Program-made: the position numbers and the translations under genes
DNA from: Ornithinimicrobium sp. F0845
GTDB taxonomy: Bacteria > Actinomycetota > Actinomycetes > Actinomycetales > Dermatophilaceae
Direction: 5' to 3'
Assembly (NCBI RefSeq): GCF_023015765.1
Contig: NZ_JALKAL010000002.1
Location: forward strand, 221,778 to 285,777
DNA length: 64,000 bases
In this document: positions 1 to 8,525 of the stretch, one piece after another
How positions within the stretch are numbered: position 1 is the stretch's first letter
How the letters are laid out: every line of letters begins with the position of its first letter
The notes under the pieces: generated by a model
Database searches by the model: none
What the model saw: the letters and a program-made list of their open reading frames with translations, nothing else
What the model was told of the DNA's origin: nothing

Positions 1-653
1 CCGATCCGGGCGCGACAGCCGACCCGGCGTCGTCGCTGGCGGGCTCACTCGCGTTCGACCCGTGGCTGTCGCTCGGAGCACCCGGGGTCGGCTACATCTT
101 CGGGCCCGAGTGGCTCATGGTCAGCTGGACGCTCAACAGCACGGCCGAGGAGCCCGTGCTGGTCGCCCGGGGCGTCCCGCGCCGCCCACAGTTCGAGGGC
201 GTCGACCCCCACTCCATGGTGCTGCCGGATCAGCGTGACCAGGCGGTCTGGGCGTTCGGCACCCCGGAGGGCCGGGTTCGGCTCAGCCAGCAGACCTTCC
301 CGGTGCTCGACGACGCGGACGGCGGCTCGTACGCAGTGGCCGCCACCGTCCTCGACCCGGGCCGCGGCCTGGGCGGCGGCGGTCAGGCGATCCTGCCGCT
401 GGAGGCGGCCATCCCGGACCGCACGCTCTTCGCGGTCCCGGGCCCGGCTGACCTGCCGGAGCAGGCGACCGAGTGGGAGTTCTGCCTGCAGGTCGCGCCG
501 CTCCCGGACGACTTCGACCCGGCGGCCCCCGTCATCACGCCAGACACTCCAGGCGCCGAGCTGCTCTGCTCCGAGCCCGCCAGTCTCCCCGCCGACTGGG
601 CCACCCGGCCCGCGAACACTGCGCCGCCCACGGCACCCTCGTCGGGCAGCTGA
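1..653 (+). CDS. C-terminal part of an unknown protein (truncated by window edge)
   Basis: The frame is open from base 3 to a TGA at 651-653, about 216 residues, with no start needed inside the window. It is rich in Ala, Pro, Gly and acidic residues, has no long hydrophobic segment, and ends in a low-complexity Pro/Thr/Ser tail, which resembles the soluble end of an exported or anchored protein. I recognise no family. It converges on the glucosidase gene with 18 bp between the two stops. An internal ATG at 117 is probably just a codon, because the coding character continues upstream of it. Confidence 0.6.
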   Translation, partial: DPGATADPASSLAGSLAFDPWLSLGAPGVGYIFGPEWLMVSWTLNSTAEEPVLVARGVPRRPQFEGVDPHSMVLPDQRDQAVWAFGTPEGRVRLSQQTFPVLDDADGGSYAVAATVLDPGRGLGGGGQAILPLEAAIPDRTLFAVPGPADLPEQATEWEFCLQVAPLPDDFDPAAPVITPDTPGAELLCSEPASLPADWATRPANTAPPTAPSSGS

Positions 654-671
654 TGACCCCGGGCCACACCC

Positions 672-3356
672 TCAGCGGTTGGTGATGCCCTCCGGTGCAC
701 AGATGAAGTGCGCGACCATCGCGGTCCACCCGGTCTGGTGCGAGGCGCCGAGTCCGGTGCCGTCGTCGCCGTTGAAGTACTCGCTGAAGGTCGGGTGCTC
801 GTCCCACAGCGGACCGCTCGGGTGGTGGATCGGGGTGCTCGGCCGCCGGCCGTCCGGACCGGGCCGGAACAACGAGACCAACCGCTGCTCCAGCTCGGTC
901 GCGACCTGCGTCAGTGACCGCTCCTGACCCGACCCGGTCGGGAACTCCACCCGCAGGTCGACCCCGGCTCCCCGGCCGTAGATCCGCAGGGCATCGGTGA
1001 GCAGCGAGTTGACCGGGAACCAGATCGGCCCGCGCCAGTTGGAGTTGCCGCCGAACATCCCCGACCGGGACTCGGCCGGCTCATAGCTCAGTCCGAGCTC
1101 GTCCCCACCGACCCGCACCCTCAACCCGTCCCGGTGGGCCGCCGACAGCGACCGGATCCCGTGCGGCGCCAGGAACTCGTCCTCATCCACGAGATATCCC
1201 ACCAGCGACGCGAGCTGCTCCTGGCTGACCATCGACAGGGTGCGGACCGAGTAGCCGCGGAAGTTGGTGTGCAGCAACGCATCCTGCAGCTCCGGTCGCC
1301 GCTCGGTCCATCCCCGCAGGAAGTCGGTGAGGTCGGGCAGCTCCTGCGCCACCCAGTTCGGCAGGATGGAGACCCCGGTCAGGGGGAGGAGACCGACCAT
1401 CGAGCGGACCGGCATCCGGTGGGCCGTCCCATCGGCCTCCACCAGGACGTCCTGGAAGAAGCTCACCTCCGGGTCCCACAGCGAGGTGTCGTCGGTGCCG
1501 GTGTCCTCCATGACCTCGGCGATGGCCAGGAAGTGGACCAGGAACTTGGTGGCGACCTCGTCCCACGCGCGGTCCTCGCGGGCGAGCTCCACCGCCATCC
1601 GCAGCATCCGCAGGCAGAACATCCCCATCCAGGCCGTGGCGTCCGCCTGCTCCAGCCGGCCCCCACCGGGCAGCTCCTCGGAGCGATCGAAGAGCCCGAC
1701 GTTGTCCATCCCGAGGAAGCCGCCCTCGAAGACGTTGGACCCGTCGGCGTCCTTGCGGTTCACCCACCACGGGAAGTTGAGCAGCATCTTGAGCACGATC
1801 CGCTGCAGGAAGTCCCGGTCCCGGTTGCCGTCGATGCTGTAGACCTGCCACGCCGCCCACGGGTGCACCGGCGGGTTGACGTCGGAGAAGTTCCACTCGT
1901 AGGCCGGCAGCTGACCATTGGGGTGCATCGCCCACTCGCGGCACATCAGCAGCAGCTGGAACTTGGCGAACGCCGGGTCGACGTGGGCCAGCGGCACGCA
2001 GTGGAAGGCCAGGTCCCAGGTCGCGAACCAGGGATACTCCCACTCGTCCGGCATCGAGATGACCTCGGCCAGGTTGACGTGCTGCCAGTGGGCGTTGCGG
2101 CCAGTATGCCGATCCGCCCGTCCGGGGGGTGGCGGCGGCTGGGCGGGGTCCCCGGCGAGCCAACGGGGCACGTCATACAGATAGAGCTGCTTGCCCCACT
2201 GCAGCCCGGCGAACGCCCGGCGCGCGATGTGGCGGTCCTCCTCGGCCGTGTCCTGCGGGATCACCGCGTCGTAGAAGGCGTCAGCCTCCAGGCCGCGCTG
2301 CGTGAGCACCTCCTCGGCTTCTCCCTTGGGCTCCCCGCCAGAGAGCTGGGTCAGGCGCACCCGCACCGTGACGCTCTCCCCCGGCGGCACGGCCTCGAAG
2401 CTCCACCACAGGGCGGCCTTGGTGCCGACGCGGTCCGGGTTGGTGGCCTCCTCGCCGTGGACGACGGTCTGGTTGATCGCGTCCTTGGGGTATGCCGTGT
2501 GGTCCGGCGGCGCCGCGTCCTCGCCGTAGAGGGAGGCCAGGTTGGTCTCGTTGTCGCAGAAGAGCACCCGCGGCGAACCGTCAGCGCTCAGGCGGACCCG
2601 GCCCAGCTCGTGGTGGCGTGCCTCCAGGACCACCTGCTCCCGGTGCGGGTCGCCGCTTCCCTGCTCCCCGGCATACTCCCCCGGCGCGGTGGCGACCACG
2701 ATCTCCGGGCGACGGTCGTCCAGCCCCCAGGACCAGGTGTTGCGGAACCAGAGGTGCGGCAGCAGGTGCAGCGGCGCGGCGTCCGGCCCGTGGTTGGTCG
2801 CGGTGACCTCCGTGACGAGGTCGGTCGGCGACGCCTTGGCGTGCGTGACGACCACGTCGAAGAAGCGGTCCTGCTGCAGCACCCCGGTGTCGGTCAGCTC
2901 GAACTCGTCGTCCGCGAAGCCGCGGGCGGCGTTGCGCTCGACCAGCTCCCGGTAGGGAAAGGCGGCCTGCGGGTAGCGGTAGAGCCACCGGGCGTAGCTG
3001 TGCGTGGGCGTGCCGTCGAGCGCCCACCAGTACTCCTTGGCGTCCTCACCGTGGTTGCCCTGCGGGTTGGTGAGGCCGAAGAGCCGCTCCTTGAGCCGGT
3101 CGTCGCGCCCGTTCCACAGCGCCAGGCCGAGGTTGAGGTAGCCGTCGAGGTCGCAGATGCCCGCGAGCCCGTCCTCGCCCCAGCGGTAGGTGCGCTGGTG
3201 GGCGTGGTCGAAGGGAAAGTAGTCCCACGCGTTGCCGTCCGCGGAGTAGTCCTCCCGCACCGTGCCCCACTGGCGGGCCGAGACGTAGGGCCCCCAGGTC
3301 CGCCAGGGCGCGCGGGGGTCGTCGGACTCCTCGAGGCGTTGCTGCTCGGCGTTCAC
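672..3356 (-). CDS. MGH1-like / GH63-type glucosidase
   Basis: A protein of 894 residues in the family annotated in actinobacteria as glucosidase with an MGH1-like (alpha/alpha)6 barrel, related to GH63. The N-terminal third is beta-rich with aromatic segments ([20 protein letters not shown]), and the rest carries barrel motifs such as [22 protein letters not shown] and [13 protein letters not shown]. It probably trims glucose from an oligosaccharide; the substrate cannot be read from the sequence. There is no signal peptide, so it should be cytosolic. I chose the GTG at 3356 (reading [10 protein letters not shown]). The frame stays open far upstream, but that part runs through the 32-bp repeats and into antisense of the oxygenase gene. 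Confidence 0.85.
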   Translation of the reverse strand: MNAEQQRLEESDDPRAPWRTWGPYVSARQWGTVREDYSADGNAWDYFPFDHAHQRTYRWGEDGLAGICDLDGYLNLGLALWNGRDDRLKERLFGLTNPQGNHGEDAKEYWWALDGTPTHSYARWLYRYPQAAFPYRELVERNAARGFADDEFELTDTGVLQQDRFFDVVVTHAKASPTDLVTEVTATNHGPDAAPLHLLPHLWFRNTWSWGLDDRRPEIVVATAPGEYAGEQGSGDPHREQVVLEARHHELGRVRLSADGSPRVLFCDNETNLASLYGEDAAPPDHTAYPKDAINQTVVHGEEATNPDRVGTKAALWWSFEAVPPGESVTVRVRLTQLSGGEPKGEAEEVLTQRGLEADAFYDAVIPQDTAEEDRHIARRAFAGLQWGKQLYLYDVPRWLAGDPAQPPPPPGRADRHTGRNAHWQHVNLAEVISMPDEWEYPWFATWDLAFHCVPLAHVDPAFAKFQLLLMCREWAMHPNGQLPAYEWNFSDVNPPVHPWAAWQVYSIDGNRDRDFLQRIVLKMLLNFPWWVNRKDADGSNVFEGGFLGMDNVGLFDRSEELPGGGRLEQADATAWMGMFCLRMLRMAVELAREDRAWDEVATKFLVHFLAIAEVMEDTGTDDTSLWDPEVSFFQDVLVEADGTAHRMPVRSMVGLLPLTGVSILPNWVAQELPDLTDFLRGWTERRPELQDALLHTNFRGYSVRTLSMVSQEQLASLVGYLVDEDEFLAPHGIRSLSAAHRDGLRVRVGGDELGLSYEPAESRSGMFGGNSNWRGPIWFPVNSLLTDALRIYGRGAGVDLRVEFPTGSGQERSLTQVATELEQRLVSLFRPGPDGRRPSTPIHHPSGPLWDEHPTFSEYFNGDDGTGLGASHQTGWTAMVAHFICAPEGITNR

Positions 3357-3368
3357 GCCACCGACCCT

Positions 3369-3464
3369 CCCACAATTTTGGTAGTGGTTCTGTCGGTCCG
3401 CCCCGCATTTTCGTAGTGGTTTTGTCGGTCCGGCCCGCCTTTTTTCAGGGCTTTCGTCGATCCC
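3369..3464 (+). repeat. 32-bp tandem repeat locus 1 (3 units)
   Basis: Three head-to-tail units of exactly 32 bp at 3369-3400, 3401-3432 and 3433-3464. Units 1 and 2 differ at few positions and share a core TAGTGGTTYTGTCGGTCCG; unit 3 is divergent. Each can form a 4-bp stem before TTYTG or TTTCG: CCAC/GTGG, CCGC/GTGG with one wobble pair, and GCCC/GGGC. It lies upstream of the glucosidase start. Nothing else is seen in the remainder of 3357-3538. Confidence 0.75.
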
Positions 3465-3538
3465 TCGCGCTCCGTTGGCGTTTCGGGAGTCCGCTCGGAT
3501 CCGCTGGCGCGCACGTCCTGCCGCTCGAGCCCCGCGCC

Positions 3539-4558
3539 TCAGGCGGTGCGCCGGGCGGGCGGCGCCAGGTGCGAGTTGTGCCGCTCGGTGACGTCGGGGT
3601 GGGCGCGGACCCGGCTCTTGAGGGCGTTCGCGCCGTAGACACCGACGATCGGGTTGCTCTCGTCGAGCGTCACCCCGGGAGCCCGGGCGGCCAGCTCCGG
3701 GGGCAGCGTCAGCTTCGGGAAGACGGCGTCGAGGGCGGGGTTGTGGAAGTAGGGCACCGAGATGCGGTCGGTGCCCGGCTCGGGAGCCAGGACCCGGTGG
3801 TTGGTCGCCTTGAGGTAGCCGTCGGTGGCCCACTCGAGCATCTCGCCGATGTTGACGATGAGGGCACCCTCGATCGGCGGCGCGTCCAGCGGCACGCCGT
3901 TCCGCTCCACCTGGAGGCCCGCCTTGCCGGGCTCCACGAGCAGCAGGGTGAGCACGCCGGAGTCGTTGTGCCAGCCGACGCCCTGCGTGGTCCCGCCCTC
4001 GACGCGACCCGGGTAGCGCACGACCTTGGTGAGCGTGGCCGGCGTGTCCCTGAAGGTCTCGTCGAACACGTCGCGCGGCTGCCCGAGCGACTCGGCCCAC
4101 TCGGCCAACAGCCTCGTGGACACCTCCGACAGGGTCTGGTTCCACGTCTCGACGACCTCGCGGACCCGCGGCAGGGCGCTGGGCCAGAGGTTCGGGCCCT
4201 GCAGGACCCAGTAGTCGGGGACGTCCGGTCCAGCGGGCACGGCCTCGCGCTCTGGCCCGATGTCGATCTGCTCGCGCCAGTCGACCTTCCCCTGGGTGCG
4301 CTCGCCACCGACGCGGGTGTAGCCGCGGTAGTGCGGGCTGAGGACGTTCTCGATTTCCAGCTTGTCGGCCTCGGGCAGGGCGAAGAACTCGCGGGAGACG
4401 CTGATGATCTCGCGGGTCAGGTCAGGGTCGATGCCGTGGCCGACGAGGTAGAAGAAGCCGTAGTCGTGCGTCGCCTCGCGCAGCTGCTCGCGGAACTGCG
4501 CGGCGGTGGCAGGGTCGTTGGCGAGGGACAGGTCGAGGACGGGCAGGTGGTCAGTCAT
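3539..4558 (-). CDS. 2-oxoglutarate/Fe(II)-dependent oxygenase, isopenicillin N synthase-like
   Basis: 339 residues with the two-part layout of the family: a DIOX_N-like N-terminus (GFFYLVGHGID, residues 35-44) and a jelly-roll core. The iron triad is visible as H197 and D199 in WHNDSG and H254 in TNHRV; R265 and S267 in DRISVPYF would bind 2-oxoglutarate. It should oxidise a small molecule in the cytosol, substrate unknown. The ATG is preceded by GAAGGA. The only feature upstream on the same strand is a predicted cysteine-type leader peptide (4608-4670), which suggests sulfur-dependent expression, so a sulfur-containing substrate is worth considering. That link is inference. Confidence 0.9.
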   Translation of the reverse strand: MTDHLPVLDLSLANDPATAAQFREQLREATHDYGFFYLVGHGIDPDLTREIISVSREFFALPEADKLEIENVLSPHYRGYTRVGGERTQGKVDWREQIDIGPEREAVPAGPDVPDYWVLQGPNLWPSALPRVREVVETWNQTLSEVSTRLLAEWAESLGQPRDVFDETFRDTPATLTKVVRYPGRVEGGTTQGVGWHNDSGVLTLLLVEPGKAGLQVERNGVPLDAPPIEGALIVNIGEMLEWATDGYLKATNHRVLAPEPGTDRISVPYFHNPALDAVFPKLTLPPELAARAPGVTLDESNPIVGVYGANALKSRVRAHPDVTERHNSHLAPPARRTA

Positions 4559-4607
4559 GGGTCGGGTTCCTTCGGGGTATGTCGGTGGTCGGGTGCGGGG
4601 GGTCGGC

Positions 4608-4670
4608 TCACCGGCGACAGAGGTCGCTGGCCGTGCACCCGAGGTCGACGTGCAGGCGCCGCACGAGCAT
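4608..4670 (-). CDS. putative cysteine-responsive leader peptide
   Basis: A 20-codon ORF containing RRLHVDLGC and ending LCRR, with Cys at codons 12 and 18. It closely matches the short leader peptides (RRxHVDLCR...C type) found upstream of sulfur-assimilation genes in actinobacteria, which are proposed to attenuate downstream transcription or translation. It ends 49 bp before the oxygenase start on the same strand. A TACAGT hexamer at 4687-4692 (minus strand) could be a -10 box for a transcript with a very short leader. The identification rests on motif similarity and position only. Confidence 0.6.
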   Translation of the reverse strand: MLVRRLHVDLGCTASDLCRR

Positions 4671-4681
4671 GACTAACACGC

Positions 4682-4694
4682 GCTTACTGTAAGC
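4682..4694. promoter_or_regulatory. 13-bp palindrome GCTTACTGTAAGC
   Basis: Perfect inverted repeat with 6-bp arms around a central T, 12 bp upstream of the leader-peptide start. It overlaps the possible -10 hexamer TACAGT read on the minus strand. A regulator operator would fit this position. No known box was recognised. Confidence 0.4.
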
Positions 4695-4709
4695 ATCACT
4701 TGTGGTTCT

Positions 4710-4803
4710 CCCCCAATTTCGCAGGGGTTTTGCTGCTTCACCCCGCCCTTTCTCAGGGGTTTCGCTGGCGCACCCGCCGCGTCTCGTGGTTTTGCTGTCA
4801 GTG
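4710..4803 (+). repeat. 32-bp tandem repeat locus 2 (3 units)
   Basis: Units at 4710-4740 (31 bp), 4741-4772 (32 bp) and 4773-4803 (31 bp). They follow the same plan as locus 1: a C-rich start, a T-rich middle, then GGGG or GTGG followed by TTTTG or TTTCG. Stems are CCCC/GGGG in the first two units and CCGC/GTGG in the third. The array lies between the leader-peptide promoter region and the lipoprotein stop at 4810. Confidence 0.65.
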
Positions 4804-4809
4804 CCGCGC

Positions 4810-5310
4810 TCAGCTCGGGTCGCCCCAGGGCGGGGGCACCAGGCTGGGCTCGTCGCCGAAGTAGCTGCGCGGGACCTCGAAGACGTCGACCGTGAACGGC
4901 GACCACGCACACTCGATCCCCTCACGCTCTGGCGGGACGAGCGGGTCGAACCACACGGAGGAGCCGTCGCTCCACACGGTCCCTCGCTCCTGGCAGGCGT
5001 GGTAGCCACCCACGACGAGGACGCTCTCCTCGAGATCGACGCCGGCGAGGGCAGTCCGGTCGGGGCCGAGCGGTTCACTCGCCAGAAGCTGCTCCATCTC
5101 CGTCTCGGTGGTGACAAGCCAGGAACCCAGCCGGAACTCGGGGTTGTCCCGCAAGTCCGGGACGCTCCCCTCGTCCCAGGAGGCCAGCAGGGTGCCGATC
5201 CGGGCGGCCGGAGGGCCAGGGTCCAATGGCGGCGGCTCCCCAGAGGTGCAGCCGCCAAACCCGGCCATCCCGAGGACCATCGCGAGCAGCAATCCCAGCA
5301 CCTGCGTCAT
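4810..5310 (-). CDS. putative lipoprotein, unknown function
   Basis: 166 residues. The N-terminus is hydrophobic (VLGLLLAMVLGMAGFGGC) and ends in a plausible lipobox with Cys at about residue 21, so it should be lipid-anchored on the outer face of the membrane. The mature part is acidic and Trp/Pro-rich with two further Cys (HACQ and IECAW) that could form a disulfide. I recognise no domain. It has its own spacer on both sides, each holding 32-bp repeats, so it is probably transcribed separately from hflX. Confidence 0.7.
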   Translation of the reverse strand: MTQVLGLLLAMVLGMAGFGGCTSGEPPPLDPGPPAARIGTLLASWDEGSVPDLRDNPEFRLGSWLVTTETEMEQLLASEPLGPDRTALAGVDLEESVLVVGGYHACQERGTVWSDGSSVWFDPLVPPEREGIECAWSPFTVDVFEVPRSYFGDEPSLVPPPWGDPS

Positions 5311-5418
5311 ACCTCTGTCCTCCCGGCACGGATGACGCGGTCGGCCACCCTCGATGCGGGTGGGACGCGACGGCGATCGCGCAGGTTCCGGGGTACGAAG
5401 CAGCTCCGAGGCGTGGCG

Positions 5419-5480
5419 GGACCAACAAAACCGCTACGAAAACCCGTGGGGGACCGACAAAACCCCTATATTTTTGGGGG
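5419..5480 (-). repeat. 32-bp tandem repeat locus 3 (2 units, inverted relative to loci 1-2)
   Basis: Read on the minus strand, a 30-bp unit (5480-5451) begins directly after the hflX stop, followed by a 32-bp unit (5450-5419). Both contain the GGTTTTGTYGGTCC core seen in locus 1. The first can fold CCCC/GGGG followed by TTTTG, so it could act as a weak terminator for hflX. Confidence 0.65.
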
Positions 5481-6956
5481 TCAGACGGCGTACGAGCCCA
5501 GGACGCCGTGGAGGTCCTCGGAGACCTTGGCGGTGACCCGCGTGCCCTCGGCGGTGTGCTCCTCGGTGAGGACGTCGCCCTCGGCGTGCAGACGGCTGAC
5601 CAGGTCGCCCCGGTCGTAGGGCACCAGCACGTCGACCTCGATCTCCGGCCGCGGCAGCGCGGCCTCGACCCGCGCGATCAGCGCCTCGACGCCCTGACCG
5701 GTGCGGGCCGAGACGATCGCGACGTCGGGGTAGGCGCGCTCCAGCCGGTCCAGCACCTCCGGGTCGGCCAGGTCGGCCTTGTTGACCGCGATGATCTCCC
5801 GGACATCGCCGGCGTCGACGTCGGCGAGCACCTCGTGCACCGCGACGATCTGGCCCTCCGGGTCCGGGTGCGCGCCGTCCACGACGTGGAGCAGCAGGTC
5901 GGCGTCGGCGGCCTCCTCAAGGGTGGACCGGAACGCCTCCACCAGCTGGTGCGGCAGCGCCCGCACGAAGCCGACGGTGTCGGTGAGGGTGTAGGGCCGT
6001 CCCTCGGACGTCTCCGCCCGGCGCACCGTGGTGTCCAGCGTCGCGAACAGCTGGTCCTGGACGAGGACACCGGCACCGGTGAGCCGGTTCAACAGCGAGG
6101 ACTTGCCGGCGTTGGTGTAGCCGACGATCGCCACCGACGGGATGTGGTTGACCTTGCGCGAGGCGCGCTTGGTGTCGCGCGTGGTCTTCATGCTCATGAT
6201 GTCACGGCGCAGCTTGGCGATCCGCTGGTTGATCCGTCGCCGGTCCAGCTCGATCTTGGTCTCACCGGGGCCGCGGGAGCCGATGCCCTCACCGCCGGCC
6301 ACGCGTCCACCGGCCTGCCGGGACATCGACTCACCCCAACCACGCAGGCGCGGCAGGAGGTACTGCAGCTGGGCCAGCTCGACCTGCGCGCGGCCCTCCT
6401 TGGACTTGGCGTGCTGGGCGAAGATGTCCAGGATCAGCGCGGTCCGGTCGATCACCTTGACCTTGACCACGTCCTCGAGGGCACGGCGCTGCGACGGGCC
6501 GAGCTCACCGTCGACGACGACGGTGTCCGCCCCCTCGGCGATGACGATGTCGCGCAGCTCCTCCGCCTTGCCGGAGCCCAGGTAGGTCGCCGGGTCCGGG
6601 TTGGTGCGCCGCTGGATCAGTCCCTCAAGGACGGTCGAGCCCGCGGTCTCGGCGAGCGCGGCGAGCTCGCGCAGCGAGTTCTCGGCGTCGGTCTGCGTCC
6701 CGTCGGTCCAGATGCCGGCGAGGACGACCCGCTCGAGCCGCAGCTGGCGGTACTCGACCTCGGTGACGTCCTCGAGCTCGGTGGACAGCCCGGCGACGCG
6801 ACGGAGCGCCTCGCGCTCCTCGCGGTCGAGCTGTTCGCCGTCGAAGGACTCCAGTCCCTCGTCGTATGTCGGATCCTCGGTCTCCCTGTGCAGCGCGGCG
6901 GCGCGCTGGTCGAGCAGGCCGGGTCGGTCGGGGTGCTGGGTGCGTGCGTCTGTCAT
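5481..6956 (-). CDS. hflX: HflX, ribosome-associated GTPase
   Basis: 491 residues with the HflX layout: N-terminal nucleotide-binding domain, a coiled-coil/glycine-rich linker (GGEGIGSRGPGETKIELDRR, about 221-240), then a G domain. The P-loop GYTNAGKS is at about 279-286, with DTVGFV as G3 and NKAD as G4. HflX splits stalled or hibernating ribosomes in stress. It has an N-terminal extension of several dozen residues, as is usual in actinobacteria. The ATG follows TGAGGAGA at good spacing. Its neighbour in the window that also acts on translation is the RsmC-like methyltransferase transcribed divergently from 7024. Confidence 0.95.
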   Translation of the reverse strand: MTDARTQHPDRPGLLDQRAAALHRETEDPTYDEGLESFDGEQLDREEREALRRVAGLSTELEDVTEVEYRQLRLERVVLAGIWTDGTQTDAENSLRELAALAETAGSTVLEGLIQRRTNPDPATYLGSGKAEELRDIVIAEGADTVVVDGELGPSQRRALEDVVKVKVIDRTALILDIFAQHAKSKEGRAQVELAQLQYLLPRLRGWGESMSRQAGGRVAGGEGIGSRGPGETKIELDRRRINQRIAKLRRDIMSMKTTRDTKRASRKVNHIPSVAIVGYTNAGKSSLLNRLTGAGVLVQDQLFATLDTTVRRAETSEGRPYTLTDTVGFVRALPHQLVEAFRSTLEEAADADLLLHVVDGAHPDPEGQIVAVHEVLADVDAGDVREIIAVNKADLADPEVLDRLERAYPDVAIVSARTGQGVEALIARVEAALPRPEIEVDVLVPYDRGDLVSRLHAEGDVLTEEHTAEGTRVTAKVSEDLHGVLGSYAV

Positions 6957-7023
6957 GTTCTCCTCAGGATCTCACCGTTCAACGCGCGGAGCCACCGGTT
7001 TCGTCCCGTCTACACTTCCCGGG

Positions 7024-7626
7024 ATGCCGCAGGACCACTATTTCTCCGCCGAACCCGCCTCGCCCGCCGAGCTGCGGGAGCGTGACGTGGTGCTCGCGGG
7101 CCGTCCCGTGACGGTGCAGACGGCGGCCGGGATCTTCTCCCCCGACGGCATCGACAAGGGCACCGCCGTGCTGCTCAAGCACGCCCCGGAGCCACCGGCG
7201 ACCGGCACCTTCCTCGACCTGGGCAGCGGCTGGGGACCCATGGCGCTCACCCTGGCCCTGCACTCCCCCGCGGCGACCGTCCACGCGGTCGACGTCAACC
7301 AGCGGGCCCTCGACCTGGTGCGTCGCAACGCCGCCGTCCTCGGCTGCGCCGTCACCGCCCTGGCACCGGAGGACGTGCCCGAGCACACGGCATACGACCT
7401 GATCTGGTCCAACCCGCCGATCCGGGTCGGCAAGGCCGTGCTGCACGGGATGATGCGGACCTGGCTGCCCCGGCTGGCGGCCGGCGGTGAGGCCTGGCTG
7501 GTGGTCCAGAAGAACCTCGGGGCCGACTCGCTGCTGAGGTGGCTGACCACCGAGTTCCCCGACCTGGTCGTCGACCGGCCCGCCACGAGCGGCGGCTTCC
7601 GGCTCATCCGCGTGGCACGTCCCTGA
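7024..7626 (+). CDS. RsmC-like class I methyltransferase (16S rRNA guanine N2 type)
   Basis: 200 residues forming a single Rossmann methyltransferase domain. Visible are the SAM motif FLDLGSGWGPMAL, an acidic motif AVDVNQRA, and NPPIRVGK, the NPP[IF]R-type motif of RsmC/RlmG enzymes that methylate a guanine N2. The N-terminus (MPQDHYFSAEPASP) matches the short actinobacterial form that lacks the degenerate N-terminal domain of E. coli RsmC. A TACACT hexamer at 7011-7016 lies just before the ATG, so the mRNA may have almost no leader. Its last 23 bp overlap the convergent membrane-protein gene. Confidence 0.85.
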   Translation: MPQDHYFSAEPASPAELRERDVVLAGRPVTVQTAAGIFSPDGIDKGTAVLLKHAPEPPATGTFLDLGSGWGPMALTLALHSPAATVHAVDVNQRALDLVRRNAAVLGCAVTALAPEDVPEHTAYDLIWSNPPIRVGKAVLHGMMRTWLPRLAAGGEAWLVVQKNLGADSLLRWLTTEFPDLVVDRPATSGGFRLIRVARP

Positions 7627-8023
7627 CCTGCCGCGACGTCAGCCACAGCCCGACCAGCGCCAGCAGCGCGCCGGCCCCCTCGACCACCGCGCTGAGGGTC
7701 TTCTCGGGATACCAGAGCGGGTCATACATCGGCGGGATCGGACCGATCGCGGGCAGGTCGACGAAGGCATAGGTCATCACCGCGCCGAAGACCGAGATCA
7801 GGACGACCGCCGCGACGAGGTAGGCGAGCCGGCTCCCCTTCCACAGCAGGTACACCGCGGCGAGCAGGGCCACGACCGCCTGGATCCGGAACAACCAGCC
7901 GCCACCGATCCCGCCCGGCGCCGCGAGCTGCATCTGGGGTGCGAGCCGCAGGTGGATCACCGCGTCGACGACGAGGGCCAGCACCACCAGGCCCCGGACC
8001 ACCCGCTCGGCCACCGGACTCAC
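7604..8023 (-). CDS. small four-helix membrane protein
   Basis: 139 residues with four predicted membrane segments (about 9-25, 45-62, 67-87 and 113-130) and a short basic tail. The start is a GTG at 8023 that overlaps the TGA of the cupredoxin gene (GTGA), so the two are probably translationally coupled and may work together at the membrane. No catalytic motif is seen. Its 3' end overlaps the convergent RsmC-like gene by 23 bp. I cannot name the function. Confidence 0.8.
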   Translation of the reverse strand: MSPVAERVVRGLVVLALVVDAVIHLRLAPQMQLAAPGGIGGGWLFRIQAVVALLAAVYLLWKGSRLAYLVAAVVLISVFGAVMTYAFVDLPAIGPIPPMYDPLWYPEKTLSAVVEGAGALLALVGLWLTSRQVRDVPRG

Positions 8024-8442
8024 CCCACCGTCAGGACCGACACCATCGCCGGGTGCGGGATGCAGTGGTAGGGGTAGTCCCCCGGCTCGTCCGGCGCGGT
8101 GAAGGTGACCGTCTCACCCGGGCCGACCGCGACGTCGAAGATGCCCTCCTCGTCTGAGGTCACGGTGTGCCCGACGCTGTCCTCGTTGGTCACCGTGATC
8201 GTCGCGCCGGGCTCGACGGCGCCGGTCAGGGTGTACTCGAAGTCGGTGATCGTGATCAGGGCTGCGCCGTCCTCGACGGTGGCGGCGGGCGACTCCGGCT
8301 CCTCCTCGCCGGAGCAGCCGGACAGCACGGCCGGGAGTATGCCGAGGGCCAGGATCGCGGTCGCCGCGCGGCGGGCGCTGGGCCGGCTCGGGCGACGGCT
8401 GCCGGTCGGGAGGGTGCTCGAGGTGTGGGTCCACAGGCTCAT
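8020..8442 (-). CDS. cupredoxin-domain lipoprotein
   Basis: 140 residues: a basic N-terminus, a hydrophobic stretch ending in a lipobox (VLSGC), an acidic linker, then a plastocyanin/amicyanin-like beta domain. Type-1 copper ligands can be read: His in VGHTVTSDEEG, then Cys, His and Met in YHCIPHPAM. It should sit on the outer membrane face and carry copper or electrons. I used the ATG at 8442 because it gives a proper signal peptide. It is coupled to the downstream four-helix protein, which may be its membrane partner (inference). Confidence 0.85.
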   Translation of the reverse strand: MSLWTHTSSTLPTGSRRPSRPSARRAATAILALGILPAVLSGCSGEEEPESPAATVEDGAALITITDFEYTLTGAVEPGATITVTNEDSVGHTVTSDEEGIFDVAVGPGETVTFTAPDEPGDYPYHCIPHPAMVSVLTVG

Positions 8443-8525
8443 GCCGGATTGTACGGCGCCGCTCCGTCGGGGGATTGGACCAGGCCTCGTCCATGCCGTG
8501 GCGCCGCAGCTGGTCGCGCGGGGGG

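Noticed and set aside
1134-3416. 760-residue plus-strand open frame over the glucosidase
   Set aside because: Antisense of a clear glucosidase; low-complexity, no domain.
4608-5258. 216-residue minus-strand frame covering the leader peptide and lipoprotein region
   Set aside because: It reads through the lipoprotein gene in another frame and through the repeats; only its last 20 codons, with their own ATG, resemble a known type of gene.
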